A DNA stretch of 64,000 nucleotides from Sutcliffiella sp. FSL R7-0096 (lineage in GTDB: Bacteria > Bacillota > Bacilli > Bacillales > Bacillaceae_I): the NCBI RefSeq assembly GCF_038595065.1, contig NZ_CP152003.1:2150001-2214000 (forward strand). The letters are read 5' to 3'. The notes beneath the pieces were generated by a model. It saw nothing but the letters and a program-made list of their open reading frames with translations. It had not been told where the DNA came from and made no database searches. Within the stretch, counting starts at the first letter, position 1; every line of letters starts with the position of its first letter. The position numbers and the translations under genes were made by a program. Below are positions 1 through 9,016 of the stretch, in pieces.

Positions 1-252
<252 letters not shown>

Positions 253-265
253 TTTGATTTAAGAA

Positions 266-306
266 AAAAGGTGATAAGAGGGGAAAGCCTTTTATCACTT
301 TTTTTT
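266..306 (+). terminator. rpsB-tsf intergenic terminator
   Basis: GGTGATAA-type left arm, a purine loop and a TTATCACT right arm are followed by eight T. This probably attenuates transcription between rpsB and tsf, giving more S2 than EF-Ts. Confidence 0.85.
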
Positions 307-362
307 GGAAAATATGACATTCGTTATAAAACTATTTACATATCCTAAGGAGGAAATGAACA

Positions 363-1244
363 ATGGCTGTTACTGCTCAAATGGTAAAAGAATTACGTGA
401 AAAAACTGGCGCTGGCATGATGGATTGCAAAAAAGCGTTAACGGAAACAAACGGAGACATGGAAAAAGCAATCGATTTCTTGCGTGAGAAAGGTATTGCT
501 AAAGCTGCAAAGAAAACAGATCGTATCGCTGCTGAAGGTCTAACTGCCATCGTAACTAAAGGAAACGAAGCGGTTATCCTTGAAGTGAACTCCGAGACTG
601 ACTTTGTTGCGAAAAACGAAGGTTTCAAAACCCTTGTAAATGAATTAGGAGAATTCCTTATCTCCAACAAGCCGGAGTCTGTAGAAGTAGCTCTTGAAGC
701 AAAAATGGACAACGGTGTTGCAGTTTCTGAACACATCAACTCTGCAATCGCTAAAATTGGTGAGAAATTGACTCTTCGTCGCTACACTATCGTAACAAAA
801 ACTGACGCAGACGCATTCGGTGCATACTTGCACATGGGCGGACGCATCGGTGTATTAACTCTTCTTGAAGGCACTACTGATGAAGCTGCAGCAAAAGACG
901 TTGCTATGCACATCGCTGCCATCAACCCTAAATACATCTCTCGTGACGAAGTTTCCCAAGAAGAAGCTGACCGCGAGCGCAAAGTATTAACTGAACAAGC
1001 TCTAAACGAAGGTAAGCCTGAAAACATCGTAGCTAAAATGGTTGAAGGGCGTCTTGGAAAATACTTCGAAGATATCTGCCTACTAGATCAAACTTTCGTT
1101 AAGAACCCTGACATGAAAGTGCGTCAATTCGTAGAAAGCAAAGGCGCTACTGTAAAATCCTTCATCCGTTACGAAGTTGGAGAAGGAATCGAAAAACGTC
1201 AAGACAACTTTGCTGAAGAAGTAATGAGCCAAGTTAAAAAATAA
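363..1244 (+). CDS. tsf: translation elongation factor Ts
   Basis: EF-Ts is the nucleotide exchange factor that regenerates EF-Tu-GTP in the cytoplasm. The 293-residue length equals the usual Bacillus length. The N-terminal UBA-like segment with [16 protein letters not shown] (residues about 11-26) and the motif [13 protein letters not shown] (about 74-86), which contacts EF-Tu, are both intact, followed by the dimerisation domain. ATG 363 is preceded by a strong TAAGGAGG at 346-353. It sits between the rpsB terminator and its own terminator, so it can be expressed with rpsB by read-through or alone. Confidence 0.98.
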   Translation: MAVTAQMVKELREKTGAGMMDCKKALTETNGDMEKAIDFLREKGIAKAAKKTDRIAAEGLTAIVTKGNEAVILEVNSETDFVAKNEGFKTLVNELGEFLISNKPESVEVALEAKMDNGVAVSEHINSAIAKIGEKLTLRRYTIVTKTDADAFGAYLHMGGRIGVLTLLEGTTDEAAAKDVAMHIAAINPKYISRDEVSQEEADRERKVLTEQALNEGKPENIVAKMVEGRLGKYFEDICLLDQTFVKNPDMKVRQFVESKGATVKSFIRYEVGEGIEKRQDNFAEEVMSQVKK

Positions 1245-1260
1245 GAGGAACAACATATAT

Positions 1261-1293
1261 AAGAGGGGAACACAATATGTGTTCCTCTTTTTA
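1261..1293 (+). terminator. tsf terminator
   Basis: AAGAGGGGAACAC, loop AATAT, GTGTTCCTCTT and a T run form a strong intrinsic terminator just after tsf. Confidence 0.88.
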
Positions 1294-1354
1294 GGAAAAA
1301 TATTTTATAATGATTCTGTTTAAGTGTAAGTATTAGTCCTAGAGAAAGAACCTA

Positions 1355-1406
1355 GCTGTTGATTGTCGCCCCGCGGAAAGCGAAGCCATTTGGGGAAATC
1401 AACAGC
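1355..1406 (-). repeat. Short internally deleted family A repeat
   Basis: The 52-bp unit begins GCTGTTGATT and ends AAATCAACAGC, so its ends are inverted repeats. Its inside contains CGCCCCGCGGAAAGCGA, which also appears in the minus-oriented full copy at 13362-13495. The middle of the full repeat, including the CCTCCTCAC block, is missing. It lies in the tsf-pyrH gap. Confidence 0.7.
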
Positions 1407-1454
1407 GGAGTTTAACAGATTCGTAAACAAACCCTTTTATTAATGGAGGTTAAT

Positions 1455-2177
1455 ATGGCTCAAGCTAAATATCAACGTATCGTACTAAAACTAAGCGGAG
1501 AAGCTCTTGCCGGTGAACAAGGCTTCGGCATCAATCCAACCGTCATTAAATCCGTGTCTCAACAAGTAAAAGAACTAACCGAACTTGGTGTAGAAGTAGC
1601 GGTTGTTGTAGGTGGAGGTAACATCTGGAGAGGAAAAGTGGGCAGTGAAATGGGCATGGACCGTGCGTCAGCAGACTACATGGGCATGCTTGCAACAGTC
1701 ATGAATTCCTTGGCACTTCAAGACAGCCTGGAAAACTCTGGTGTTCAGACTCGCGTACAGACTTCCATTGAAATGCGCCAGGTTGCAGAACCTTACATAA
1801 GAAGAAAGGCGATTCGCCACTTGGAAAAGAAGCGCGTGGTCATCTTTGCAGCAGGTACAGGGAATCCTTACTTCTCCACAGACACAACTGCAGCATTACG
1901 TGCAGCTGAAATCGAAGCGGATGTTATTCTTATGGCAAAGAACAATGTGGATGGAGTGTACAGCGCAGATCCTTCCATTGACGCAACAGCGACAAAGTAT
2001 GATACTTTATCTTATCTAGATGTTTTACGTGAAGGACTGGCTGTGATGGACTCCACTGCATCTTCCTTATGTATGGACAACGATATACCAATCATCGTTT
2101 TCTCCATCATGGAAGAAGGAAATATCAAACGAGTAGTATTAGGTGAAAATATCGGAACGATTGTGAGGGGGAAATAA
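1455..2177 (+). CDS. pyrH: UMP kinase
   Basis: UMP kinase of the amino-acid-kinase fold phosphorylates UMP to UDP with ATP in pyrimidine nucleotide synthesis; it is hexameric and controlled by GTP and UTP in bacteria. Visible motifs are [11 protein letters not shown] near the N terminus, [11 protein letters not shown], and [19 protein letters not shown] for nucleotide binding. An ATG at 1443 is in frame but overlaps the binding site GGAGGT at 1445-1450; ATG 1455 has correct spacing and gives the family's 240 residues. It is followed after 2 bases by frr, so the two are co-transcribed. Confidence 0.97.
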   Translation: MAQAKYQRIVLKLSGEALAGEQGFGINPTVIKSVSQQVKELTELGVEVAVVVGGGNIWRGKVGSEMGMDRASADYMGMLATVMNSLALQDSLENSGVQTRVQTSIEMRQVAEPYIRRKAIRHLEKKRVVIFAAGTGNPYFSTDTTAALRAAEIEADVILMAKNNVDGVYSADPSIDATATKYDTLSYLDVLREGLAVMDSTASSLCMDNDIPIIVFSIMEEGNIKRVVLGENIGTIVRGK

Positions 2178-2179
2178 TT

Positions 2180-2737
2180 ATGGCAACTCAAGTTATTGCT
2201 CAAACGAAAGACAGAATGGAAAAAGCGGTACAAGCTTATTCCAGAGAATTAGCGACAATCCGTGCAGGGCGTGCTAGTGCTGCATTATTGGACAAAGTAA
2301 CAGTCGATTATTATGGTGCTCCAACTCCAGTTAATCAATTGGCTTCTATGAATGTACCCGAAGCAAGACTTCTAGTGGTTCAACCTTATGATAAATCTTC
2401 ATTGGGGGATATCGAAAAAGCAATCATCAAAGCAGACCTAGGATTAAATCCATCCAATGATGGTTCAGTGATCCGTATTTCCATTCCTGCTTTGACTGAA
2501 GAAAGACGTAAGGAACTAGTTAAACAGATCAAGAAAATATCCGAAGAAGCTAAAGTGGGAATCCGCAATATTCGTCGTGATGGAAATGATGATCTGAAGA
2601 AACTTGAAAAGAACGGTGAGATCACAGAAGACGAATTACGCGGCTATACGGATGACATCCAGAAGCAGACAGATGCGTTTATCGCTAAGGTTGATTCCGT
2701 TACAAAAGAAAAAGAAAAAGAAATCATGGAAGTATAA
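2180..2737 (+). CDS. frr: ribosome recycling factor
   Basis: RRF acts with EF-G to split the post-termination ribosome. The protein has 185 residues, exactly the family length. The sequence [21 protein letters not shown] is split across residues about 29-49, and the basic patch [19 protein letters not shown] lies in the three-helix bundle. ATG 2180 follows GAGGGGGA of the pyrH end, 2 bases after the pyrH stop, so translation is coupled. A terminator follows directly, separating this pair from uppS. Confidence 0.98.
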   Translation: MATQVIAQTKDRMEKAVQAYSRELATIRAGRASAALLDKVTVDYYGAPTPVNQLASMNVPEARLLVVQPYDKSSLGDIEKAIIKADLGLNPSNDGSVIRISIPALTEERRKELVKQIKKISEEAKVGIRNIRRDGNDDLKKLEKNGEITEDELRGYTDDIQKQTDAFIAKVDSVTKEKEKEIMEV

Positions 2738-2767
2738 GCGATTTACATGTAAAATAGAAAGATGGAA

Positions 2768-2799
2768 AGACCCTCTAATGTTTACAGGGGGTTTTTTTG
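2768..2799 (+). terminator. frr terminator
   Basis: ACCCTC and GGGGGT arms, one G-U pair, around TAATGTTTACA, then seven T. Confidence 0.8.
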
Positions 2800-2868
2800 T
2801 TAATACTGTTACTATAAATGGACTGAAGCCTTTTTGGTACATCTGTTTATTTTTAATGGAGGATTTTT

Positions 2869-3642
2869 ATGCTGAAGAAAATACAAGAGTGGAGAGGCAA
2901 AGAAACCTCTAAATCGCTTAGCTTGAAAGAAGAAATCGAGAAGCACCCCATTCCGGAACATATAGCCGTTATCATGGATGGAAACGGGAGATGGGCAAAA
3001 AAGCGTGCACTCCCGAGAGTAGCCGGACATCATGAAGGAATGAAAACCGTAAGGAAAATCACTAAGGCGGCAAATGGCCTAGGTGTAAAAGTTCTGACTA
3101 TGTATGCTTTCTCTACGGAAAACTGGAAAAGACCCAAGCTTGAAGTGGATTTTCTTATGAAACTGCCAGAAGAGTTCTTAGGGACATTTCTACCAGAACT
3201 AATGGAGGAAAATGTGCAAGTCAGGCTTATGGGGAACAAATCCGACCTACCCGAACACACACTGCGTGCGGTTGAAAATGCAATCGAGAAGACAAAGGAT
3301 AATACTGGACTTATTCTCAACTTTGCATTAAATTATGGGGGGCGTGACGAGATCCTACGTGCCGTCAAAGATGTAGCTGCTGCTATCAAAGATAACGAGC
3401 TATCAACCGATCAATTAACAGAAGAGATGTTTTCCGAATATCTTTTCAGCAATTTATTACCAGATCCAGATCTTCTCATACGTACAAGTGGGGAAATACG
3501 ATTAAGCAATTTCATGCTATGGCAATTGGCATATGCTGAATTTTATTTTACAGACGTACTATGGCCTGATTTTGATGAAAACCACTTATATGAGGCAATT
3601 AACAGTTTTCAAATGCGCGGGCGAAGATTTGGTGGTATATAA
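2869..3642 (+). CDS. uppS: undecaprenyl diphosphate synthase
   Basis: This cis-prenyltransferase extends farnesyl diphosphate with isopentenyl diphosphate to C55-PP, the lipid carrier for peptidoglycan and teichoic acid. The signature HIAVIMDGNGRWAKKR spans residues 31-46, with the catalytic Asp at 37. NFALNYGGRDEI and LIRTSGEIRLSNFMLWQLAY (the C-terminal signature) are intact. Length is 257 residues, close to the usual 250-260. ATG 2869 follows TGGAGGA. It starts a membrane-lipid run uppS-cdsA-dxr-rseP with short gaps; dxr supplies the isoprenoid precursor used by UppS. Confidence 0.97.
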   Translation: MLKKIQEWRGKETSKSLSLKEEIEKHPIPEHIAVIMDGNGRWAKKRALPRVAGHHEGMKTVRKITKAANGLGVKVLTMYAFSTENWKRPKLEVDFLMKLPEEFLGTFLPELMEENVQVRLMGNKSDLPEHTLRAVENAIEKTKDNTGLILNFALNYGGRDEILRAVKDVAAAIKDNELSTDQLTEEMFSEYLFSNLLPDPDLLIRTSGEIRLSNFMLWQLAYAEFYFTDVLWPDFDENHLYEAINSFQMRGRRFGGI

Positions 3643-3660
3643 GAAGGTGTTGGACATACA

Positions 3661-4446
3661 ATGAAACAAAGAATCATTACAGCTGCCATTGCAGCAGCGG
3701 TCTTTTTACCAATCGTTATCTATGGGAATTTCCCTTTTGTCATTCTCATCTATATTTTGGCATCTGTCGGTCTATTTGAAGCAATGAGAATGAAGCAGAT
3801 GTCTATAGCAAGTGTACCAGGTGTACTTTCCTTGCTACTATTATGGTTTCTATTGATCCCTTCGGAAATGGTATCAGGATTGGTTTTAACTAAAATGGAA
3901 TTTTTGCTTCTTATTTTGCTGTTATTACTTTCCTATACGGTTCTTTCTAAGAATAAATTCACCTTTGATGATGTTGGCTTTTTGCTAATTTCAACATTAT
4001 ATGTAGGGTTAGGATTCTACTATTTCATAGAAATCAGGGAACTTGCTCTTTCTTATGTGTTTTTTGCCTTATTCGTAATTTGGACAACCGACTCAGGGGC
4101 ATATTTCATTGGTAAGTCAATGGGGAAAACAAAATTGTGGCCTGATATCAGTCCCAATAAGACGGTGGAGGGTTCTCTTGGCGGGGTAATATGTGCGGTT
4201 ATTGTGGCAATTGCTTTTCAATTAATCGTCGGATTCGAACATTCCATGCTCATTACCATCTTGATTGCATGCCTGCTTTCCGTTTTTGGACAAATTGGCG
4301 ATTTGGTAGAGTCTGCTTTAAAAAGGCATTACAAAATTAAGGACTCAGGTTCCATTCTACCTGGGCACGGTGGTATCTTGGATCGCTTTGACAGCCTTCT
4401 TTTCGTATTACCGCTTTTACATTTTATACATATCTTTCTTTTCTGA
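3661..4446 (+). CDS. cdsA: phosphatidate cytidylyltransferase (CDP-diglyceride synthase)
   Basis: Integral membrane enzyme that makes CDP-diacylglycerol from phosphatidate and CTP, the precursor of all phospholipids, including the substrate of PgsA encoded at 44.7 kb. The protein is very hydrophobic with about seven or eight membrane segments. The family signature near the C terminus is present as SALKRHYKIKDSG followed by LPGHGGILDRFDS. Length is 261 residues. ATG 3661 lies 18 bases after the uppS stop, with AAGAAGGTG as binding site. Confidence 0.96.
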   Translation: MKQRIITAAIAAAVFLPIVIYGNFPFVILIYILASVGLFEAMRMKQMSIASVPGVLSLLLLWFLLIPSEMVSGLVLTKMEFLLLILLLLLSYTVLSKNKFTFDDVGFLLISTLYVGLGFYYFIEIRELALSYVFFALFVIWTTDSGAYFIGKSMGKTKLWPDISPNKTVEGSLGGVICAVIVAIAFQLIVGFEHSMLITILIACLLSVFGQIGDLVESALKRHYKIKDSGSILPGHGGILDRFDSLLFVLPLLHFIHIFLF

Positions 4447-4490
4447 CACATTTGGTAGAAGAAGGTTCTTGTTTGGAGAGGTGAGTGTTG

Positions 4491-5642
4491 GTGAGGAAAA
4501 TCAGTTTATTGGGAGCATCAGGCTCAATAGGGATACAAACAATAGATGTAATAAGACAGCATAACGATCAATTTCAGTTACTGGCCTTCAGTGTAGGCGG
4601 CAATATTAAAGTGGCACAAGAATTAATCAAGGAATTTTCTCCTGTTCTCGTCTCCGTCCAAACGAAGGTGGATTGCGAAACGTTAAAACGGCAATTCGCT
4701 TCCACACAAACCCGTTTTGTTTATGGAGAAGAAGGGCTGGTCGAAGTGGCGACCCTAAAAGAGGTAGATGTTTTGGTGAATGCCGTGATGGGAAGCGTTG
4801 GACTTGTTCCTACATTACATGCCATCGAAAGTAAAAAGGTAATTGCCCTTGCCAACAAGGAGACCCTTGTTACTGCAGGCCATATTGTAATGGCAGCTGC
4901 GAGGAAGCATCATGTACCAATCTTACCGGTCGATAGTGAACATTCAGCCATTTATCAATGCCTGCAAGGAGAGCAGGAAAAGAATATCGAAAGTCTCATT
5001 TTGACAGCGTCAGGCGGAAGCTTTCGCGACCGGACAAAGGAACAATTGAAGGGGGTAACAAGGGAAGATGCCCTCAATCACCCGAACTGGTCCATGGGAG
5101 CAAAAATTACGATCGACTCAGCCACGATGATGAATAAGGGGTTGGAGGTAATAGAAGCCCATTGGCTATTTGATATCCCTTATAATGATATCCAAGTGGT
5201 TCTCCATAGGGAAAGTGTCATCCATTCCATGGTGGAATTTCATGATACGAGTATCATTGCACAGTTGGGAACACCGGATATGAGGGTTCCCATCCAATAT
5301 GCATTGACGTATCCAGACAGGTTGCCACATCCTACTGGGAAACGGCTGAACTTTTTGGAGGTGGGCAAATTGCATTTCGAAAAGATGGACTTTGACCGTT
5401 TCCGGTGTCTAGAATATGCCTTTGAGGCAGGTAAAGCAGGCGGTACCATGACTACTGTATTGAATGCAGCAAATGAAGTTGCGGTTGATGCTTTCCTAAA
5501 CGGAAAAATCGACTTTTTGACCATAGAAACATTTATTGAAAATGCCATGTCAAAACATTCGCTTCAAATGAACCCAGATTTGGAAACCATTAAAGAAGTA
5601 GACTTGGAAACACGGCAATATGTTCGTTCACTAATAGATTAG
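4491..5642 (+). CDS. dxr: 1-deoxy-D-xylulose 5-phosphate reductoisomerase
   Basis: Dxr converts DXP to 2-C-methyl-D-erythritol 4-phosphate with NADPH, the committed step of the MEP isoprenoid pathway. The N-terminal GASGSIG loop binds [15 protein letters not shown] carries the metal-binding acids, and [17 protein letters not shown] is the conserved active-site loop. GTG 4491 is chosen: the binding site GAGAGGTGA at 4476-4484 has the right spacing, whereas the in-frame GTG 4485 is almost inside it. This gives 383 residues, as in relatives. Start uncertain by two codons. Confidence 0.95.
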   Translation: MRKISLLGASGSIGIQTIDVIRQHNDQFQLLAFSVGGNIKVAQELIKEFSPVLVSVQTKVDCETLKRQFASTQTRFVYGEEGLVEVATLKEVDVLVNAVMGSVGLVPTLHAIESKKVIALANKETLVTAGHIVMAAARKHHVPILPVDSEHSAIYQCLQGEQEKNIESLILTASGGSFRDRTKEQLKGVTREDALNHPNWSMGAKITIDSATMMNKGLEVIEAHWLFDIPYNDIQVVLHRESVIHSMVEFHDTSIIAQLGTPDMRVPIQYALTYPDRLPHPTGKRLNFLEVGKLHFEKMDFDRFRCLEYAFEAGKAGGTMTTVLNAANEVAVDAFLNGKIDFLTIETFIENAMSKHSLQMNPDLETIKEVDLETRQYVRSLID

Positions 5643-5655
5643 AGGTGGAAATCTA

Positions 5656-6915
5656 GTGAATACTGTTATCGCTTTTATCATCATTTTTGGGGTGCTCGTG
5701 TTTGTTCACGAACTAGGGCATCTTGTATTTGCCAAAAGGGCCGGCATACTTTGCAGGGAATTTGCTATCGGTTTTGGTCCGAAGGTTTTTTCCTTCAAGA
5801 AAAATGAAACAGTTTATACGATAAGGCTGCTTCCAATTGGCGGTTTTGTGAGGATGGCTGGTGAAGATCCGGAAACAATTGAAATCAAACCAGGTTATCA
5901 CATTGGGCTTTTGTTCAATGCCAAAGGGGAAGTCAACAAAGTGGTTGTCAACAACAAAGACAAGCACCCGGATGCAAAAGTCATCGAGGTCGAGCATGCA
6001 GACCTTGAAAAGGAACTTGTTATTAGAGGATATGAGTTGAATGAAGAAGAAATTTTGAAAGAATACAAAGTTAGTGAGGAATCCTACTTTGTCATGGATG
6101 GCCAGGAAATCCAGAACGCTCCATACAACAGACAATTCGGTTCCAAGACACTTGGTCAACGTACAATGGCTATCTTTGCTGGACCAATGATGAACTTCAT
6201 TTTAGCCTTCCTCATTTTCACATTCCTGGGTATGGTGCAAGGCTATCCAGTAAATGAATCCGTTATTGGGGAATTAACGCCTGATGGAGCTGCACAGGCA
6301 GCTGGACTACAACAAGGGGATAAAGTTGTGGCAATCGATGACACAGGAGTATCAACCTGGGAAGAAGTGGTGAAAATCATTCAGGTCAATCCAGGTGAGG
6401 AACTTCAGTTCATGGTGGAAAGAAACGGCCAATCTGTAAACATACCGATTACACCGAAAGCTGAGACCATTGAAGGAGAAACCCGCGGAATCATCGGGGT
6501 CTACATGCCAATGGAGAAATCTTTCTGGGGGTCATTCCCTAAGGCTGCTTCAGAAACCTATAACTGGTCGAAAGAGATTGTGATTGGGTTAGGGAAATTG
6601 ATTACTGGACAGTTCTCATTAGACATGTTATCTGGTCCTGTCGGAATCTATAAATCGACTGAAGTGGTTGCCGAATCCGGTGTGTTCCTATTGATGAGAT
6701 GGGCTGCCGTCCTTAGCATCAATCTAGGAATCATCAATCTTCTGCCAATCCCGGCATTAGATGGTGGAAGGCTTATGTTCTTCGCTGCAGAAGCAGTCAG
6801 AGGAAAACCGGTCGACCGCCATAAGGAAGGGCTTGTGCACTTTATCGGGTTTGCTTTACTTATGCTATTAATGCTAGTTGTAACTTGGAATGACATTCAG
6901 AAATTCTTCCTGTAA
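5656..6915 (+). CDS. rseP: intramembrane zinc metalloprotease, site-2 protease family
   Basis: Homologue of B. subtilis RasP (YluC), which cleaves anti-sigma factors, remnant signal peptides and FtsL within the membrane. The zinc motif HELGH is at residues 18-22 in the first membrane helix, a PDZ domain lies at about 205-275 (LTPDGAAQAAGLQQGDKVVAI), and the third zinc ligand motif NLLPIPALDGGR lies in a C-terminal membrane segment. GTG 5656 follows AGAGGTGGAA, 13 bases after dxr. Length is 419, the family norm. A terminator follows. Confidence 0.95.
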   Translation: MNTVIAFIIIFGVLVFVHELGHLVFAKRAGILCREFAIGFGPKVFSFKKNETVYTIRLLPIGGFVRMAGEDPETIEIKPGYHIGLLFNAKGEVNKVVVNNKDKHPDAKVIEVEHADLEKELVIRGYELNEEEILKEYKVSEESYFVMDGQEIQNAPYNRQFGSKTLGQRTMAIFAGPMMNFILAFLIFTFLGMVQGYPVNESVIGELTPDGAAQAAGLQQGDKVVAIDDTGVSTWEEVVKIIQVNPGEELQFMVERNGQSVNIPITPKAETIEGETRGIIGVYMPMEKSFWGSFPKAASETYNWSKEIVIGLGKLITGQFSLDMLSGPVGIYKSTEVVAESGVFLLMRWAAVLSINLGIINLLPIPALDGGRLMFFAAEAVRGKPVDRHKEGLVHFIGFALLMLLMLVVTWNDIQKFFL

Positions 6916-6936
6916 AATAGAAACATAAGCACATGG

Positions 6937-6968
6937 ACTTGCATCATGAAATGTGGTGCAAGTTTTTT
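6937..6968 (+). terminator. rseP terminator
   Basis: ACTTGCATC and GGTGCAAGT, with a mismatch-tolerant stem, are followed by six T. It ends the uppS-cdsA-dxr-rseP unit. Confidence 0.82.
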
Positions 6969-7016
6969 CTATCATTTTAATGCAGTAAAAATAATGTATC
7001 TATAGTATTACATTCA

Positions 7017-7155
7017 CCTCCCTGTTGACTTCCGTTCCAGGTGTTCGCTTTCCACGGGGCGGTGGTTGAGCCTCCTCACAACGCTTGGGGGTCTCAACCT
7101 ACCGCTACCTCCCGTAGGAGTCTCTCACCTTGCTCTTCAGTCCACAGGGGAATAT
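7017..7155 (+). repeat. Family A interspersed repeat, copy 1
   Basis: About 139 bp in the rseP-proS gap. It starts CCCTGTTGACTTCCGTTCC, contains GAGCCTCCTCACAACGCTT and GGGGGTCTCAACCTACC, and ends with CAGTCCACAGGGG, so the ends are imperfect inverted repeats. The same blocks recur at 13362, 18970, 33979, 42699 and 50319. Short reading frames inside it exist only because the repeat is GC-rich and are not genes. Confidence 0.85.
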
Positions 7156-7201
7156 TCCAAAATACATAAAAACTATAAGAAACGGTTATGGGGTGTAGTA
7201 A

Positions 7202-8890
7202 ATGAAACAAAGCAATATGCTTATTCCAACACTAAGAGAAGTACCATCAGACGCTGAGGTTAAAAGTCATCAACTACTGCTTAGAGCAGGATATATCCGC
7301 CAAAACACGAGCGGTATTTATAGCTTTCTTCCACTTGGGAAAAAGGTGCTAAAGAAAGTGGAAGATATCGTAAGGGAAGAAATGGAGAACGCTGGGGCAG
7401 TGGAACTGCTTATGCCGGCGATGCAAGCTGCGGAACTATGGCAGGAATCCGGTAGATGGTATTCTTATGGTCCGGAATTGATGAGGCTGAATGACCGGCA
7501 CAATCGAGAATTCGCTCTAGGTGCCACGCACGAGGAAGTGATCACAACGCTAGTTAGGGACGAAGTGAAATCCTATAAAAAGCTTCCTTTATCGCTTTAT
7601 CAAATCCAAACCAAATTCCGTGACGAGAAACGCCCACGTTTTGGACTTTTAAGAGGGCGAGAATTCCTCATGAAAGATGCCTATTCTTTTCACGCAAATG
7701 CAGAATCCTTGGATGATACTTACGAAAAGATGTTTACCGCTTATTCCAATATCTTCACAAGACTCGGCCTGAATTTCCGTGCAGTCATCGCTGATTCCGG
7801 AGCGATGGGTGGAAAAGATACACATGAGTTCATGGTTCTTTCTGATATCGGAGAAGACACCATTGCCTACTCCAATGAGTCCTCTTTTGCAGCGAATATC
7901 GAGATGGCTCCGGTTGTCGCCAACTACGAAAAGAAATCGGACGCTCCTTTGGACAAGGAAAAGGTAAGCACTCCAGGACAAAAAACAATAGAAGAAGTGG
8001 CAAGCTTTTTGCAAATGAAGAAATCAGAGCTGATCAAATCCATTGTCTTCAAAGTGGATGAGAAATACGTATTGGTGTTGGCAAGAGGTGACCATGAAAT
8101 TAATGATGTAAAAGTGAAAAACCTTTACCAGGCATCCGTTGTTGAAACAGCTACAGCTGATGAAGTGCAAAAGGTGATGGGCTGTTCGGTTGGTTCCTTG
8201 GGACCTATCGATGTACCGGAATCTGTGGAAATCGTTGCTGATACGGCTGTGGAATATTTGGTCAATGCCGTAACAGGTGCCAACGAAGAAGGAGTCCACT
8301 ATAAAAACGTGAATCCTTCTAAGGATTTTGAAGTTGCTCAGTATGCAGATCTTCGTTTTATCGAGGAAGGAGACATCTCACCTGATGGACATGGCGTCAT
8401 CCAGTTTGCGAAAGGGATAGAAGTAGGGCATATTTTCAAGCTTGGTACTCGCTACAGTGAAGCGATGGGAGCGAACTTCCTAGACGAGAATGGCAGAAAC
8501 CAGCCAATGATCATGGGTTGTTATGGCATTGGGGTTTCCCGTGTCCTCGCAGCCATCGTGGAGCAGTATCACGATGAGAATGGAATCATATGGCCACAAG
8601 CAGTTACACCTTTTGAAGTTCATGTGATTCCTGTAAATATGAAAAATGAAGCTCAAGCTTCTTTGGCAGAAGAAATCTATACAGAATTAAGAAATGTAGG
8701 GGTTTCTGTTCTGATGGACGATCGCCAAGAACGCCCTGGTGTGAAATTCACCGACTCCGACTTAATCGGGTTGCCTGTTCGAGTAACGGTAGGCAAAAGA
8801 GCCGATGAAAAAGTGGTTGAGGTGAAATGGAGAAAAACAGGAGACAAGGAAGAATTAACTGTGGAAGAATTATTACAAAAGCTCCGTTAA
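7202..8890 (+). CDS. proS: prolyl-tRNA synthetase (bacterial type, with editing domain)
   Basis: Class II synthetase that charges tRNA-Pro. Motif 2 with [25 protein letters not shown] is split around residues 140-163. The inserted YbaK-like editing domain that removes mischarged alanine is present at roughly 225-385 ([14 protein letters not shown] to the [13 protein letters not shown] region). Motif 3 [13 protein letters not shown] and the C-terminal anticodon-binding domain follow. The 562-residue length fits the bacterial type. ATG 7202 has a weak binding site (GGGGTG). No T-box leader is recognisable; the upstream gap is occupied by a family A repeat. Confidence 0.97.
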   Translation: MKQSNMLIPTLREVPSDAEVKSHQLLLRAGYIRQNTSGIYSFLPLGKKVLKKVEDIVREEMENAGAVELLMPAMQAAELWQESGRWYSYGPELMRLNDRHNREFALGATHEEVITTLVRDEVKSYKKLPLSLYQIQTKFRDEKRPRFGLLRGREFLMKDAYSFHANAESLDDTYEKMFTAYSNIFTRLGLNFRAVIADSGAMGGKDTHEFMVLSDIGEDTIAYSNESSFAANIEMAPVVANYEKKSDAPLDKEKVSTPGQKTIEEVASFLQMKKSELIKSIVFKVDEKYVLVLARGDHEINDVKVKNLYQASVVETATADEVQKVMGCSVGSLGPIDVPESVEIVADTAVEYLVNAVTGANEEGVHYKNVNPSKDFEVAQYADLRFIEEGDISPDGHGVIQFAKGIEVGHIFKLGTRYSEAMGANFLDENGRNQPMIMGCYGIGVSRVLAAIVEQYHDENGIIWPQAVTPFEVHVIPVNMKNEAQASLAEEIYTELRNVGVSVLMDDRQERPGVKFTDSDLIGLPVRVTVGKRADEKVVEVKWRKTGDKEELTVEELLQKLR

Positions 8891-8920
8891 TCTGTAGTAC
8901 AATAGAATTGAATAATAAAC

Positions 8921-8948
8921 GAAGGTACCCCCATCTGGCGGTACCTTC
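8921..8948. other. Perfect 9-bp hairpin without T tract
   Basis: GAAGGTACC and GGTACCTTC flank a 10-base CCCATCTGGC centre in the proS-polC gap. No T run follows on either strand, so it may be a processing or stability element, or a weak terminator. Confidence 0.5.
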
Positions 8949-9016
8949 CATTATGTCGATAAAGAAAAAAAACCGACCATATAAGTTCAACTATGCAAGG
9001 GAAAGGGGACCGAACT

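Noticed and set aside
2604-2912. 102-codon plus-strand frame over the frr end and uppS start
   Set aside because: Overlaps frr out of frame and crosses the frr terminator; no ribosome binding site.
6969-7201. T-box leader for proS
   Set aside because: No specifier loop or T-box sequence seen; the space is taken by a family A repeat.
7066-7257. Plus-strand reading frame with peptide LTTLGGLNLPLPP, similar to a minus-strand frame at 13334-13552
   Set aside because: Both arise from opposite-orientation copies of the family A repeat; shared peptide is a by-product of the repeat and there is no binding site.
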